Positions 1 to 12,724 of a stretch of 64,000 bases of DNA are shown here, in pieces. Numbering within the stretch: position 1 is the first letter of the stretch; every line of letters begins with the position of its first letter. Source of the DNA: Hyaloscypha bicolor E (lineage: Eukaryota > Ascomycota > Leotiomycetes > Helotiales > Hyaloscyphaceae); the NCBI RefSeq assembly GCF_002865645.1, contig NW_020194693.1, forward strand, positions 496,001 to 560,000, written 5' to 3'. The notes under the pieces are model-generated. The model ran no database searches. It had not been told where the DNA came from and saw nothing but the letters and a program-made list of their open reading frames with translations. Made by a program: the position numbers and the translations under genes.

Positions 1-3000
1 TTTTTATAAGAAAGCAGAAGTTATAAATAAAAAATTCGGAAATAAAACTTTATAGAATAGTATTTTAAAATAAAAAAGAGTATCCAAAATATTATACTAT
101 AGATATAAAGTATTTATTAGAAATAATAAGATAATTAGTAAGATTATTAAAATAGACTTCTAGCTTATTTATATTAGCTAAGCTAAGTAAAAATAAAGTT
201 TTTATAAATATAATATAGAATTATACTTGCCTAATTAGTATTCTTATTATTATAGATCTAATAGAGAATATAGATCTAATACTAAACTAGATATTAACTT
301 AACCTTTAGTAGTTTTATTAAGTTAGATATTACTATTAGTTTGCTATAAAGCTTGGAATTAGTTAGAACTAGTAGTTAAGAATCTGGAAGCTCTAGTATT
401 AATTATAACTCTATAAAAATAGTAAGTATTATATCTTAATATACTATTAATTATAAATATCTGAATATTTTTTATTTATTTAATAGATTTCAAGATATAG
501 TTTTCGCCTATTATCTAATATATAAGAGAAAGGGAAGTAAGGTTATTTATAAAGGTATTAGTTATAGGGATAATAGGAATAGAGGCTATAGAAGTAGCTA
601 GGAAGCTCTTAATAGAAATAAAATAGGAATTAGAATAATATTTCTCTTCTTTATTTATTTCTGCTAGTAAGGCTTTAAAAGCATTACCTACTAGTTCTTT
701 TTTACTATTCTCGTTATCTTCTTTTCCTTTAAATTCAGTAATATACTATATATAAGTACTATTAAAGCATTTATTAAAGTTGCGAGTATTTCGGGATCTA
801 AATTAGTAAATATTTCTATTCTTAAATCGAACCTTCTTAGTCTCTTATTTCTCTAATATATACTTCTATAAGTAGTATTTGGGTCTCTTATATATAAAAT
901 ATAACTTCGGAGTATAATTATTATAATTATAGGGCTTGAAGTAATTATTACGGGTTCTGAAGTTATAACTAGATTTATATTAATAATTTCCAAATAAATA
1001 ATAGTTTAAAGAATTTTAAGAATAGTATTATTAATTAGTAAAATAGGTTTTAGTAATAATTTATTACTTCTTTTTATAGGTAGTAATAGATAATTAGAGC
1101 TTATTAATAAGCTAGCCGAAATTATTAGGAAGGTCCAAAACTATATATTAGTATACTAGTAAGCCTTAATAAAAAATAATAATCTTATTATATAGAAATT
1201 CAATATTTTATAAAGCAGGAATAAGGCTATACTATAATTTATATAGGTTATTAATTAGTATTTGGATAAGCTTAAATATTATCTTTTTAGGGTTCTTTAC
1301 TATTATAATTACTAAGGTAATAATATTCTATTTATTTAAATTTTAATAATAGAAACCGGGGCCTTTAAAAAAGCTATAAATATTTATATAGGCTTCTTTA
1401 TATATATGGCTCGAGAGCTAGTTATTATAGAAATAGTCTTATACTAGTTTCTTTAATATAGTAAGAAAAGCTCTTACTAGTACCTTTTCTAGGAGCTCTA
1501 TATATTAGTAAATATTAAGGAAAATAGTAAGTTTATAATCGAAACTACTATTAGTTCTATTATATTACTATATTTCGGAATATATTTTTACTATTTCCCT
1601 AATAAGCTTTCTAGTAAAAATAGTAAATACTAATTAATAGTAGTTCGGGTTTGATAGTAATACTAGTAATAGTAAAGGTAAAAGTAATAGATAGCTTTAA
1701 TTTAGAAAAGGTAAATAGATAGCTTAATTTCTCGATTGAGATTATCTAGTTTCCTTATATCTAATTCTATCTAGAATAAAATAAACTAATATAATAGGTT
1801 CCTAAAAAAGATCCGTTCTAATTAGATTATTATTAATAATATTAGCTCTATTCTATATACTCTTTATTTCTTTTTAAGTAAGATTAATAAAGAATTATAT
1901 AATAGTAAGATTTCTATAGTTCTATTTAATATAAATACTACTATACCGAAGTTAGATTCGAAGATTTTATATAAGTATATAATTAATTAGACTATATACT
2001 ATAATATTAAAGTTTTTAAAATTATTCTAGAATAGATCCTATAAATTATTATTACTTTTCTTATATAAGATATACTAATATATCTTAGCAATTATATATT
2101 CCTAAAGTTTAGCCTTTATTATAATTACCGGATTAATACTATTTTTCTATTTTTTAATTAGTTTCTTTTTCTTATTAGTATCTATACTAAACCGAATTCA
2201 GGTTTTCTTTAGTATATATATGTAATTTATAATAAGAGGAGTTTAAAAATAAGATAGTTTATAGTAGGTTTATAGAAAGGATTTAGTAATAAAGATATCT
2301 AGATACCTAATTTAGATATTAGATACCTAATAGGGTATTAAAGTAAATATTTTGCCCTTAAATATTTTGTCTATAATAAGAAATTTAGGAAGTGAAATAT
2401 TATAATTCCGGGAAGGTCTAAAGTTTAAAGAACTCGATTTAATAATAAAATCAAAGTAGTAATTAAAGAGCTTTAAGGATATATATAGGGTATATATTTC
2501 GGAAAGAGAATCCTATAAATACGGGTATTATATAAATAGAAAAGATAGTTTCTAAAAAAGTAGTCTTAGGACTTAAAGAAGTTAGTTTTAAAGAATAATA
2601 GAAGTTAAATAGATAAATAGTTAAATAACTAACTATTTATTAATTAGTAAAAGCTAGATATCTTTTCTATAAATTATTAAATACTTTTATAAAATTAATA
2701 AGTAGTTTCCCTCTTTAATATAGAATAGACTAGATTTGTTTTAGGCTACTAAATGCTTTTAGGATTAATCTAAAATCTTTTCTAATTTATATATATAAAC
2801 TAATTAGAATTAGTTTACTAGTAATATATAATACTATTATATAAGTTATAGAATACTATTTATATATAATTAGTAAAGTTTTTATTATTTAGAAATAAGA
2901 ATTATAGTATTATAGTATTAATATATAATTCCTAAATCTACTAAGCCTAAAGGAGTCTAGTTTACTAGTCGAGTTACTAATAAAATATAAGGTTATATAA

Positions 3001-6000
3001 CTATATCCCGTATTTTATATTCTATTACTTATATCCTATTACCTATATCCTATTACCTATATCCCATTACCTATATTTCATATCCCGTATCCCGTAACTA
3101 TATATATAACTCTTAAAAAAATAGCTATACTAATAGTAAGTATTTCTTTATTATAGATATTATAATTTAGCTTTACTAACTATATAGTCTTAAAGAAAAA
3201 TATTACTAGATACTAAAATTCTATCTAGAAATCTTATTATAAAAAAATACTAGTTATAACTCTATTTAATATATTTGTCTTAATTATAATAAAGAAGTTC
3301 GGATTATAATAATATAAAATTAGTACCGAGAATATAGCTTATTTTAGCTTAGTAAAACCTTTTTAATATTAATCTATTTATTTAAATAGAACTTTTTTAT
3401 ATATTAGAGTTATTAGAAGCTTTACTATATAGCTATATTTTATAATAAAGTACTAATAAAAGTTATAAAAACCCAGGAAGCCTTATATTTCCTTAATTAT
3501 TTTTAGTAATTACTAGTTCTTAATAACTATTATCTTATTTAGATTTATTTTAATATTTCTAGTAAAAATAATAAAGCCTAAATATTTTATATAAGTAATT
3601 TTAAACTCTAATTTCTTAATATTTATTTAGAGGCTAGTATCCTATAGCTACTAAAAAACCTTTTATATATATTCTTTATATTTTAGGGAATTATTTAAAT
3701 AAATTAGGATATTATCTAAATAAGCTATATAAAAAATATTAAGATAATTAAAGAAAATATTATTTATATATCTCTAATATATAATAAGATTATTAATTAG
3801 GCTTTTTAAAAGAACTTTATATTTATAAGCCCTATATCTTATATAGAATATTATAAGTTTTTCTAATTCTGGATTTATTTAGATCTAATAAAATACTTAC
3901 TAAATATCTAACTTTATATAGATCTTAGCTTAAGCTAGCTATATAAGAATCTTATAAATAAAAGAAAGAAAATAATAATTCTTTTATATTAAGTTATTTA
4001 GCTTATAATAATTAATATAGAATTAGAGAGCTTTATTAGTTTTCTTTATAAAAAGAATCGGGAATATAAAAAAGAATTAGCTTGGCTTAATAAAGCCTTA
4101 TTAGAGGTTTTTTTTAAAGAAATACTTGATTTCTTATAGCTTATAAATTAATTATTAATAAAGCAGGAAATATTTTAGGCTTTCTAGGCCTTTAAAATTA
4201 TTAATCTAAATCTTATAATTATATAATTAATATAAAAATAAGATATTTAAGGCTTTTTTTAAGAAGATATCTATAAAATCCTTAAAATTCTCTAATAAGA
4301 CTTTTACTAGCTACTATAGCTTTATTTTTCCTGGCTATTACTTACCCGAAATAAACTCGTTTTTTTATTATAATTTTAGCTCTTTATTAATCTCAAAAAA
4401 TAATATTATAAAGAAAAGGTTTTCTTTCTTTTATAGATTTATTTAGAAAGCAGCTAGTAAGATACCTATAATATTAATTATAGGCCTTAACTAGATTTTA
4501 TAGCTTTTCTTTAAATAGTATAGTTTTAATATCTTTATTTCTGGCTTAGAAAAAACTTCTATATTCCCTAAAACTACTTGTATTTCTTTATAATATTAAG
4601 CTTAATTCTTTTATTATATATAGCTTTCTAGGCCCGGCTTAAAAAATAAATAAAAAGAGTTTCTTTTTATAAGCTAAAGTCTTTAGAACTTATTTATAGT
4701 TATGGTTTTATTTCTTTTATTTATATTTTCTTAATACTAGTTACTTTTTCCAGATTCTAAGTTCTTATATATAATAATTAGAACCTTATTCTAATTCTTT
4801 TTTCTAGACTAATTATCTAGCTAGATTAATTTTCTATTTTTATAATTAATTAGAATATTAGTATTTATAAATTATTATTATCCCAAAATTATATTATATT
4901 TATCTAGTTTTATAACTAGTATAAGTACTAGAACCTTCTATTTATTAATTAAAAATATAAGCTTAATATAGTAAGTAATAAATATAGCTTACTTATTATT
5001 AAATTCTCTTATATTATAAGATAATATTAATTAAGTAAGCTTAATATCTAGAAATTATTTAATTATTCTTATAAACTTGAAATTAATAAAAGAAGAAGTC
5101 TTAATACCTAATTTATTATTACTAACTATATAAGAAAATATAAATATTTTACTTTTTAGTAATTAGCTTAAATTAACTTTTATTATATTTATATAATATA
5201 GCCCTAAAAAAGAAACTTTTTTTAAAAATTCTTATTTTCCTACTTTATATTCTCGAATAGCTTATTTATAATAAGTACTACTAGCTTGGCTACTAAAACT
5301 TACTTTATATACTTTATTTTGAACTCTAAATAGTTTCTAGACATATAACTAAATCTATTATAATTATAGTACTTAAGATCTAAAAATCCGGGCTTTAGAA
5401 TAATAGACTTATTTATTACTAGAGTCTTAGGAGCGGGCTTTATATAAGGAATATCTTTTAAGCTTATCTTATTTATATCTTTATTAGCTTTCTTAGATAT
5501 CTAGTTTTTCTTTTTATAATAAGCTCGAATTTACTAGTTATTTATAGTATAGTATTATACGAATTCCGTAATATAAATAGCCGGGTTATTATAATATATA
5601 GCTCTGGCTTCTTAGAGCTTCTAGATAAGCTTATTATTTAAGTTATTCTTAAGGTTCTATAAATTAATATTTCTATTTATTATATATTTTAGAAATAAAA
5701 TATAGAATTCCTAAAAAGTCTAGCCCTTTTTTATAAATAGCTTCTTAAAGGCTTATTAAGTATTATACTTCTTATTTGAGTTATTATATAGCTTCTCTAG
5801 ATAAGTATATAATTCTCTAATAATCTCGTATATATATTAATTATTCTAGTTTAGGTAAGAGAAAATTAGTATAAAAATATAACTATTTATATAGCCAGAA
5901 ATATAAATAATTTTAAGATTCTTTATTTAATAAATATTAGAGTTATTATAGAGCTTATTCTTAATCTAAACTAACTAACTATTAAAGATAATATTATTCT

Positions 6001-6600
6001 TAATTATATTTTTAAAAATAGAAAAATTAAGAAGTTTAATTAAATATTTATCTTTTAAAATAGGGAAACTAGTAATTTTTATAGGCTATATAATAAGCTT
6101 CTTAATAATAGCTTTATTTTTTTATAGGGCTTATTTAATTTCTCTTAGCTAATTATAATAATTCTTATTATAAATAAAAATATTATATATTTTTAGAATT
6201 AGCTTAATAATCTTCTTATATAAAGCTTTTAGGTTCCGGAATAACTCTTAGAAGTCTGCCTTTAATAAAGTAAGTTTCTTTTCTTTCTTAGTTCTCTAAA
6301 AGAAAATATCTTTTCTATTATAAGTATTAACGGGATATTTAGATTTCTTAGGAGACTTAATAAGAGTCTCTAGTCTATTTTCTAGTAATATACTAGTAGT
6401 ATCTCATACTATAGCTTCTTCTAACTTGCCTAGTTATTCCGGAACTTGCTTTCTTATAGATCTTTATTTAGTAGTAAGGTTACTAGCCTATTTACTTACC
6501 TGGCTAGTCCAGGGCTTTCTTGCCTAGTTATTCTAGGGCTTTCTTTTATTCTAATATTAGTTAACTAGTATAGGAATAGCTATAATATATTATATTTATA
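1..6600 (-). mobile_element. RIP-degraded Ty3/Gypsy LTR retrotransposon (decayed)
   Basis: This very AT-rich stretch has no long open frame. Translating the minus strand through stops still shows a Ty3/Gypsy polyprotein. The reverse transcriptase core lies near 3470-3770, with a YLDNILIYLNN-like catalytic block at about 3690-3726 (YLDDILIY in live elements), then KYLGFII-like and GFLGF-like motifs. RNase H-like sequence follows near 3120-3400. Gag and protease should lie at higher coordinates and integrase below about 2900, but I could not read clean motifs there. CpA and CpG are scarce while CpT is common, as expected from RIP. LTRs were not recognised and the left end may lie outside the window, so both limits are approximate. 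Certainly non-functional. Confidence 0.8.
3017..3072. repeat. 14-bp tandem repeat inside the Gypsy relic
   Basis: Three near-identical units ATATCCTATTACCT start at 3031, 3045 and 3059 (the third has one T-to-C difference), with a diverged unit before them. They sit just after the RNase H-like region of the decayed retroelement, and degenerate related sequence (CATATCCCGTATCCCG) follows to about 3100. Confidence 0.75.
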
Positions 6601-6849
6601 CTTATTAAAAGCTAATTAAGTAAGTATTATTTAAATTCTCTATAGAATTAAGAAATAGGTAAGTTTTGAATTATATTATAAGTATAAGATCTAGGGCCTA
6701 GAAAGTATAGTTAGACTATTTCTATTTTAATAATTTAAAGCTAAAGAGAGAAGAGGATCTCAAAGAAGCTTCGGATCTAAATAATCGCAAGCTATATACG
6801 GGCTCATATACTAGTTTAAGCTCGGGGTCACGTGTAATTATTAGGTAGC

Positions 6850-8675
6850 TATAGATGCTATACTCAGATACCAGATGCCTTATTAGCTCTAGTCTAACCC
6901 CTACTAGTACTATATATTATAATAACTATAATACCTCTAATTTATTCTTTTTCTTTTTTACTTAATTAGTAATTGCTTTTTCCTTTACCTTCCTTAGCCT
7001 CTTTAACTTTTTCTCCTGCTTTTTTAAGGCATTATTTATAGCCTTAGTAATCTTTATATCCTTCTTTACCTTTTATTTATCTAATTTATCTTATTCTGCC
7101 TTTATAACCCTTATATTCTCACATGCTATTATAGCTAGTATTTTAGTTATTCCAAAGAACTAGGCTTTTCTTAATAGCTCTCCTATTAAATTAAGCTTTT
7201 TCCTATAATGTCTCTTCTTCTTTTCAAGCTATAAAGCTTCTTTTAAACTCTTTATATAGTAATCTATAATAGAAGCCTTTATAGTATTTGTTTCATTTGC
7301 TTTAATAAGCTTGCGAAAAGCAATCTTAGATAGGTTTTTTATATATATTTTTGAGAATTACTATATGTGTTTTATAGTATAAGAAATTGAAATTATATTT
7401 GGAAAAGCTTTAGGAGAAGTTTATAGTCTTAGTAAAGCAATAGCTAATAAGATAATTAATAATTAGTAGGGCTATATACCTGTCTTCTTTTAAGCAAATA
7501 AAATATTTGATTTAGATATACTTTTGTTCTAAGCAGGCTTAAAAATAGACTAAAATATCCTTTTTATTAAGCAAGTAATACCCTTACTAGTATTTAAAAC
7601 CCTATTAATCTCGGTAGAATAGTAAGTAGAAAGTAGTAAAAAACAGCCTATATCTAAAGATTAAAAATAGTATATTAAATACGGGAATAAAATAAGAAGC
7701 AGAATTTTAAGCTAATTATATATTTAAATAAACTCTATATTAATATAGCTAGAGTACCTATCTATAATTAAAAGCCTTTTTCCATATCCTGCTTTTATAC
7801 GAGTAGCAGGATTAAAAACTTAGATAAAATATACTAGGCTCAGGGTATTAGATAATTACTTATTTATACTAGATATAAACCAAGTATATTCTCTCTCTTT
7901 TAAATCATCTAACCAAGTATTCTAAAGATCCCCAGAAGTTCTTTTATAAATAAGAGCCGGTAGAATCTTTATACTATTTATATAAATAAAAGCAAGTAAG
8001 CTAATAAACTCTTATAAGCTATCCTGCTTTACTTTAGTAATTTTCCTACTATTATATACTTCTTTCGTTATTATATACTTTATTATACATATAATTCTAA
8101 TCAAAAAACCCTTCTTATCCTAATTATATATATTTTCTGCTATAATATTATAATTTTCGATTACTTTAATTAACTAAGTAGAAAGGAGAGACATTAGCTA
8201 TTTTATTTATAAAGTAAGCAAGATATAGGCAAAATACTAAAATTAAACGTCACTAAATCAAAGAAGAACTAGATATAGGGCCCATATTTCGATTTTATTC
8301 GCAAATTATTAATATTACGTAAATAAAGGCTCTTTAGGCGAGATGAGTACCGGTAGATAAAACCAGCTATCTAATTCTTGCTTATATTACGGCCAATAAT
8401 CTCCTCTATAAGGTTTCTGATAATCTGCAAGGTAGGAGGGAGTCTATGGACTATAAGCTTATTAATTTGACTAATTAAAGCCCCTTCTTGCATATTGGTA
8501 AGGAGTTTGTAGTAGAGGGAGGTACTTCTTGTCTAGAGGCACATATGCCTTTATGCCTTCGCATGAGGGTTATACTCTCAATACCAAAATCCCTGGCCAC
8601 TTGACTGTAATTAGGGATCAATTACGCATCTAGCGCATTAATCGCTTTCTTAATATCTTATTCGCTGACCATTTT
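6850..8675 (-). pseudogene. RIP-degraded pogo/Fot1-type DDE transposase
   Basis: Read on the minus strand from an ATG at about 8672, the conceptual protein opens with a Psq/CENP-B-type helix-turn-helix: MVSE, then IPNYSQVARDFGIE and LMRRHKGICASRQ. Further on are a segment resembling the GKNWVARFIYRH box, an NVDE-like block that is now broken, and LPALIYKRTSGDL and YGKRLLIIDRYSS blocks typical of the DDE catalytic region. Near 6950-7100 the C-terminus is lysine-rich with a coiled-coil look. Stops fall throughout, many of them TAA or TAG consistent with C-to-T and G-to-A change. The family (DDE_1, pogo clade of Tc1/mariner) is recognised from memory of domain order. Limits are approximate. Confidence 0.78.
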
Positions 8676-8747
8676 ATCGAATTTTGAAGATGGAGGGGTA
8701 ATATTTTGTGAGGTGTGCATTGACTAGGGATCTCGGTTATATGACTC

Positions 8748-8785
8748 GATTTGATTTGATTAAGACGCTCTAATCAAATCAAATC
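8748..8785. repeat. 15-bp perfect hairpin of (ATTTG) pentamers
   Basis: GATTTGATTTGATTA (8748-8762) is followed by an 8-base loop and its exact reverse complement TAATCAAATCAAATC (8771-8785). It lies immediately inside a TTTGACACACTG terminus and looks like the subterminal repeat of a DNA transposon. A similar TTTGA pentamer run occurs near 58462-58489. Confidence 0.8.
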
Positions 8786-8791
8786 AAATCA

Positions 8792-8803
8792 TTTGACACA
8801 CTG
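8792..8803 (-). repeat. Transposon terminus TTTGACACACTG
   Basis: The twelve bases are identical to the right terminal inverted repeat of the MITE ending at 18381. Read inward on the minus strand they begin CAGTGTGTCAAA and lead to the pentamer hairpin and then the transposase relic. The matching left end was not found, perhaps because it was destroyed by RIP. Confidence 0.6.
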
Positions 8804-9971
8804 GGGGTGCTTACTTCAACGCGTGGTTATTAACTGGTTCCATCTCGAGATACGAAGGATTATAGGACGCGAGGATACGATAATGAAAAGGGGCATGGAA
8901 GTTAATCGGTGGGAGGGATGGGTTTTGGGGGGGGGGGGGCTGGAGGGCTGTCGTTTTACGATTCCCCCTTGTAATAATGGGCTGAACTTGCTTGAGTTAT
9001 AGGCTCTGAAGCCCCAAGTTAAATGGCCTATGTCTCATGATTTGGGGATTAATGCTACTATAATTACAGACGACAATTTTGCACACTAAAGTCTATTTCC
9101 GCCTTTGAGGTGAGCCTTGAGTCCTGAGCACGCTAATGAATCAGTTGGATCTTGCTCAGAGGGGCGGGGGTTGTGACGGCGGAGCTAGAGCTGTTGGAAC
9201 GAGCGCAAAGATCTCCATTCCCTGTCTTGTAGAATACAAAGCTAAAGAGAAGGGGGGAGAGAGAGAGTAAAAAAGAGAAGAAGTACAAGATAAAACGACC
9301 GAAACGCCGGCTTGATAGGGGAACCAGTCAGGTGATAGCCTACCCCGCATAATGCTAGCCAGCGCCGTCACTGGGGGGGGCTGTGAGTGATGTGTGCCTC
9401 AGATTTAGGCATGGCAAAATTGTGTAATTTAGGACTAAATATGTAATAACGTAATATTATTTCCTCACTAAGCTATATAGGACGTTCGAGCTAATAGGAG
9501 ATCCCGAAGTAAGGCTACTAGAGTTTGTGCTATAAATTATACTCACTTAACCTGACTTATATTTAGAGCATATATAATTTTATGCAACACGTTATGCAAT
9601 ACGTATTTGATAACTTGAATATTATATAATATAAATAATTACGATTTTGCCATCCCTACGAGTCGGATGCGAAATATGAGGAGCAGACAGCCATGTTTTA
9701 GCTGAACAGATTGTTTGTACTACGGTAAGCGTTGAAACAATTGGCCAATCAAATACGGCTTGGTTTGCCAATACCGGACGAACTTTAGTCCAGGCGCGGA
9801 CTGCAGCCTAAATACTTGACAACGTTCTCCTCTTTCAATTTCGCGGACAGGTTGACTTGACTGAGCTCAGATCGTAGTCATCACGAACGGTGAATTGGGC
9901 AACGCGTCCGGCCTACTCGGATTGCCCATTACATGCGCGTTGGCAGCCGAAACGCGATCATTACCTCGACG
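8804..9971. other. Intergenic; no convincing gene
   Basis: GC content rises sharply here compared with the AT block to the left. It contains a run of 11 or more G at 8927-8938 and only short unsupported frames. The stretch 9400-9660 is again AT-rich. The last roughly 100 bases are the presumed promoter and 5' UTR of the hydrolase that follows. Confidence 0.5.
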
Positions 9972-10892
9972 ATGGGTCTGTTCGACTTCTTGCGCTATCT
10001 GCGACTCAAATTCCTTATCTCGTCTCTTCGCCTCCTTGCGAAACTCTTGGCCCCGTTGCCAGCACCCAAGCCAGACTCAGTTTTGAGAATATCATCTCGC
10101 GACAAGGGGCGGACCATCAAGATTCATGTCTACAACCCAGGCGGGGAGGCGGGAGGCACTAGAGGGGACCCGCATCCCGTGCTGATCAATTTCTATGGCA
10201 GTGGGTTTGCTCTCCAATATCATGGTGCTGACGACGGTTTCTGCCGGTTCGTTGCCACGCACACCGGCCACGTAGTCCTCGACGTCCAGTACCGTGTGGC
10301 ACCAGAGAACCCTTTCCCCGCGGCGGTCAACGACGCCGAGGACGCCGTGAAATATGTTCTTGGCCACCCAGACGATTACCAGACGTCGTACGTCTCCTTG
10401 TGCGGATTTTCGTCTGGCGGCACCCTTTCACTTGTCACCTCGACCCTGTTTCCCCACGGTACCTTTCAGTCACTCATCGGATTCTATCCGTCCCCCAGCA
10501 TGGCCGGAGATCCGGGGGAGAGAAAGGCCCCTGTGCCCGGCAGAGAACGATCGTCGTTCTGGACGAAAGTCTTCCGTGAGGCTTACATACGTGGAAAAGA
10601 TGCCCGAGACCCCCGAATTTCGCCAGTTTTTGCCGATACGACCAACTTTCCGCAGAAAATGCTAATATTTACTGCGGACCATGACATTTCTGCCACGGAT
10701 ATGGAGGCGCTGGCTGAAAGAATCAAGATAGAAGGCCATGCAGGCGGCAGAAGTATAGTGGTAAGGCGGATGGAGAATTGTGATCACGGCTTTGACAAGA
10801 ATAATAAGCGCAAAAACCAGATGGAGGCTGGTCGGGAAGCTTATGCACAGGTTGCGGATTTTCTGAAGAGTTTGGAGAGTGAGAGCGGATAA
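9972..10892 (+). CDS. Alpha/beta hydrolase, HSL-like (alpha/beta hydrolase-3 fold)
   Basis: Single-exon gene of 306 residues. An in-frame ATG 13 codons upstream (9933) exists, but MGLFDFLRYL is preferred because it opens a hydrophobic N-terminal segment (residues 1-30) typical of membrane-associated hydrolases. The catalytic elements are visible: nucleophile elbow GFSSGG with Ser147, acid candidates Asp236/Asp238 in TADHD, and His272 in CDHGF. YRVAPENPFPAAVNDAEDA matches the HSL-family substrate-side block. The oxyanion loop, normally HGGG, reads NFYGSGF at residues 73-79, a notable departure. It probably hydrolyses small esters, lactones or acyl chains; the substrate cannot be told from sequence. 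No biosynthetic neighbours are seen. Confidence 0.85.
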   Translation: MGLFDFLRYLRLKFLISSLRLLAKLLAPLPAPKPDSVLRISSRDKGRTIKIHVYNPGGEAGGTRGDPHPVLINFYGSGFALQYHGADDGFCRFVATHTGHVVLDVQYRVAPENPFPAAVNDAEDAVKYVLGHPDDYQTSYVSLCGFSSGGTLSLVTSTLFPHGTFQSLIGFYPSPSMAGDPGERKAPVPGRERSSFWTKVFREAYIRGKDARDPRISPVFADTTNFPQKMLIFTADHDISATDMEALAERIKIEGHAGGRSIVVRRMENCDHGFDKNNKRKNQMEAGREAYAQVADFLKSLESESG

Positions 10893-12210
10893 ATTGACCG
10901 TTTTACTAAAAGTGGGCTAAAGTTGGATTTGGTTATTTTCAATTCGTATCAGCCTCCATGGAGCCTGCCGATTCAACGTTTATATGCCCAGACATGCTTA
11001 TTCGAGGGTTCTTATCTTTCAGAAAGCTATGTCACAATGTTGGAGCCTTTGAAGTCATGGCAGTAGATCAGTGGCTGGGTCTATTAATGCTGTAAACCCT
11101 ATAGCTCTTTTTGTCGTTCCATAATTGGAGCCCTCAATCTACTGTCCATCCTGCCATTTTTCAAGACATCCATGGTGAGTTTTACGTCTTCGAGTCTCAG
11201 CTCTTATATTACTAAGTCGAATACTGAAATATCCTTTGATTACACACTAATGACTGAATTTGAGAGCTATAGCGATTCAGAGAGTTATTTCACCTACAAA
11301 ACTCTCCTCGACTTTCTGATCGATATAAATGACAAATATATCCCTTTTGCTAGAAACACTATTGGCAGATGGGAGGTGGTTGACGTTAGCGTGACTACTA
11401 GAAGTAGAACTCCCTATAGATTTCGATACAATCATCTTTGAAACTCTAACTAACTCCTCACACCCTATAAGGGCCTTATTTAGTAAGAGTCTTAATATAA
11501 TATATATGAGAATAAAATTTGTAAATATACTCTTATATATGAGTTAAGAAATAAACCTTAATAAAGGAATGAAGTAAAGAAGTAATTACGCAAAGAGGAT
11601 AGAAGTTTATGACATAAGGAGAGTATATTTCCTTACAAATCTATGTGCTTTAAATACCTTAGAAGGGAACTATAGAGGGGCGAGCGAACCTTAAATTAGT
11701 TTTCTAAACTTAATTAAGTTGAGTTGAGTAGAGCTTAGTAAATATTATAGCTTCTTTAAAGATAATTTGGCTCTCTAATAGCTATCCCTAAAAGAGGAAT
11801 TAAATCAAAAATCAGTTAGTACACGTGCCACTCTACGGCTCTTATAAGCTGCCCACGCCCAACCCCACTTTTGGGGCCTTCGGACCGGGGGGTTGAGATT
11901 GGCTATGCTTATATATTTTCCAACTGACTATGTAATTGTGGGTGCAGTGTGCGCTAGTCTCCACTCACACTCACATGTAACCTAGGCGAGAAAACCACTC
12001 ATTTCCGTGCAATAAGTTTCATAGTCTGTGTGAATTCGACTTATGTTACTGCAAATAACTCAAACCCAAACTCCTGGTACTTTTCTTTCCGCACAACATT
12101 CGCCTTCATGCCCGTCATGCGCCATGGATTCTAGTTCTCACCAGTCTTTTATAAAACTTAGTCTTAGGTAATTTCCCTTTATCTATCTTATTGAATACGT
12201 TCTTCTCGCG
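10893..12210. other. Intergenic with an AT-rich decayed patch
   Basis: No gene is supported. An 89-codon ATG frame at 11172-11441 has no recognisable domain and is serine/tyrosine-rich; I leave it uncalled. From about 11450 to 11800 the composition is AT-rich and TpA-rich like the RIP blocks, so it is probably an old repeat fragment. Confidence 0.4.
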
Positions 12211-12724
12211 GCAAGAAGGTCGTTCTCGTCTACGATGACTCAGAATATCGTTACAACTGGGTGGGAGGAGAGAATGTCTCTCTGAAGTTTGGTTTCCCAG
12301 GACAAGACAAGTTTTCAGCAAGCAGAGATTTAGAGATAGTTACGAACCCAAACTATACCGGGGGGTGGCTCGGCAAGTAGAGAATTTGGCGTTCAGTCGA
12401 GCTTTCGAGGCTGGACATTATGTACATAGTAACCAGCCGTTGAAGTCTTACTAGATTCCGCGGAGGAGTCTGAATAATCAGGATATTGCTACTGGCAAGG
12501 TTGAGCCGGATTCGGATATACACCGAAGGTCCAGCGGATAGCTGGTCATGGAACCACGATACAATCGCAGCACACATCCTTCCTCTAAATCCGCTAGTTA
12601 TTTGCACCACGTGGAATATTTGTGGCATGTGCGGTGAAACCAAAATTGAAGCATTACTGGATGGCTCGGCAGTTATTGCAAATGATATTGTGATCATTCC
12701 TAATGTGGAGTTCTCGGATGTTTG
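12211..12724 (+). pseudogene. Possible decayed gene of unknown function
   Basis: One plus-strand frame reads protein-like sequence interrupted by three stops (near 12379, 12439 and 12474): KKVVLVYDDSEYRYNWVGG, then SLKFGFPGQDKF and ASRDLEIVTNPNYTGGWLG, and later ADSWSWNHDTIAAHILPL and NICGMCGETKIEALLDGSA, ending at a TGA at 12722. The frame is kept across the stops, which suggests a coding past rather than chance. I do not recognise the family. An alternative is coincidental open frames. Confidence 0.3.
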
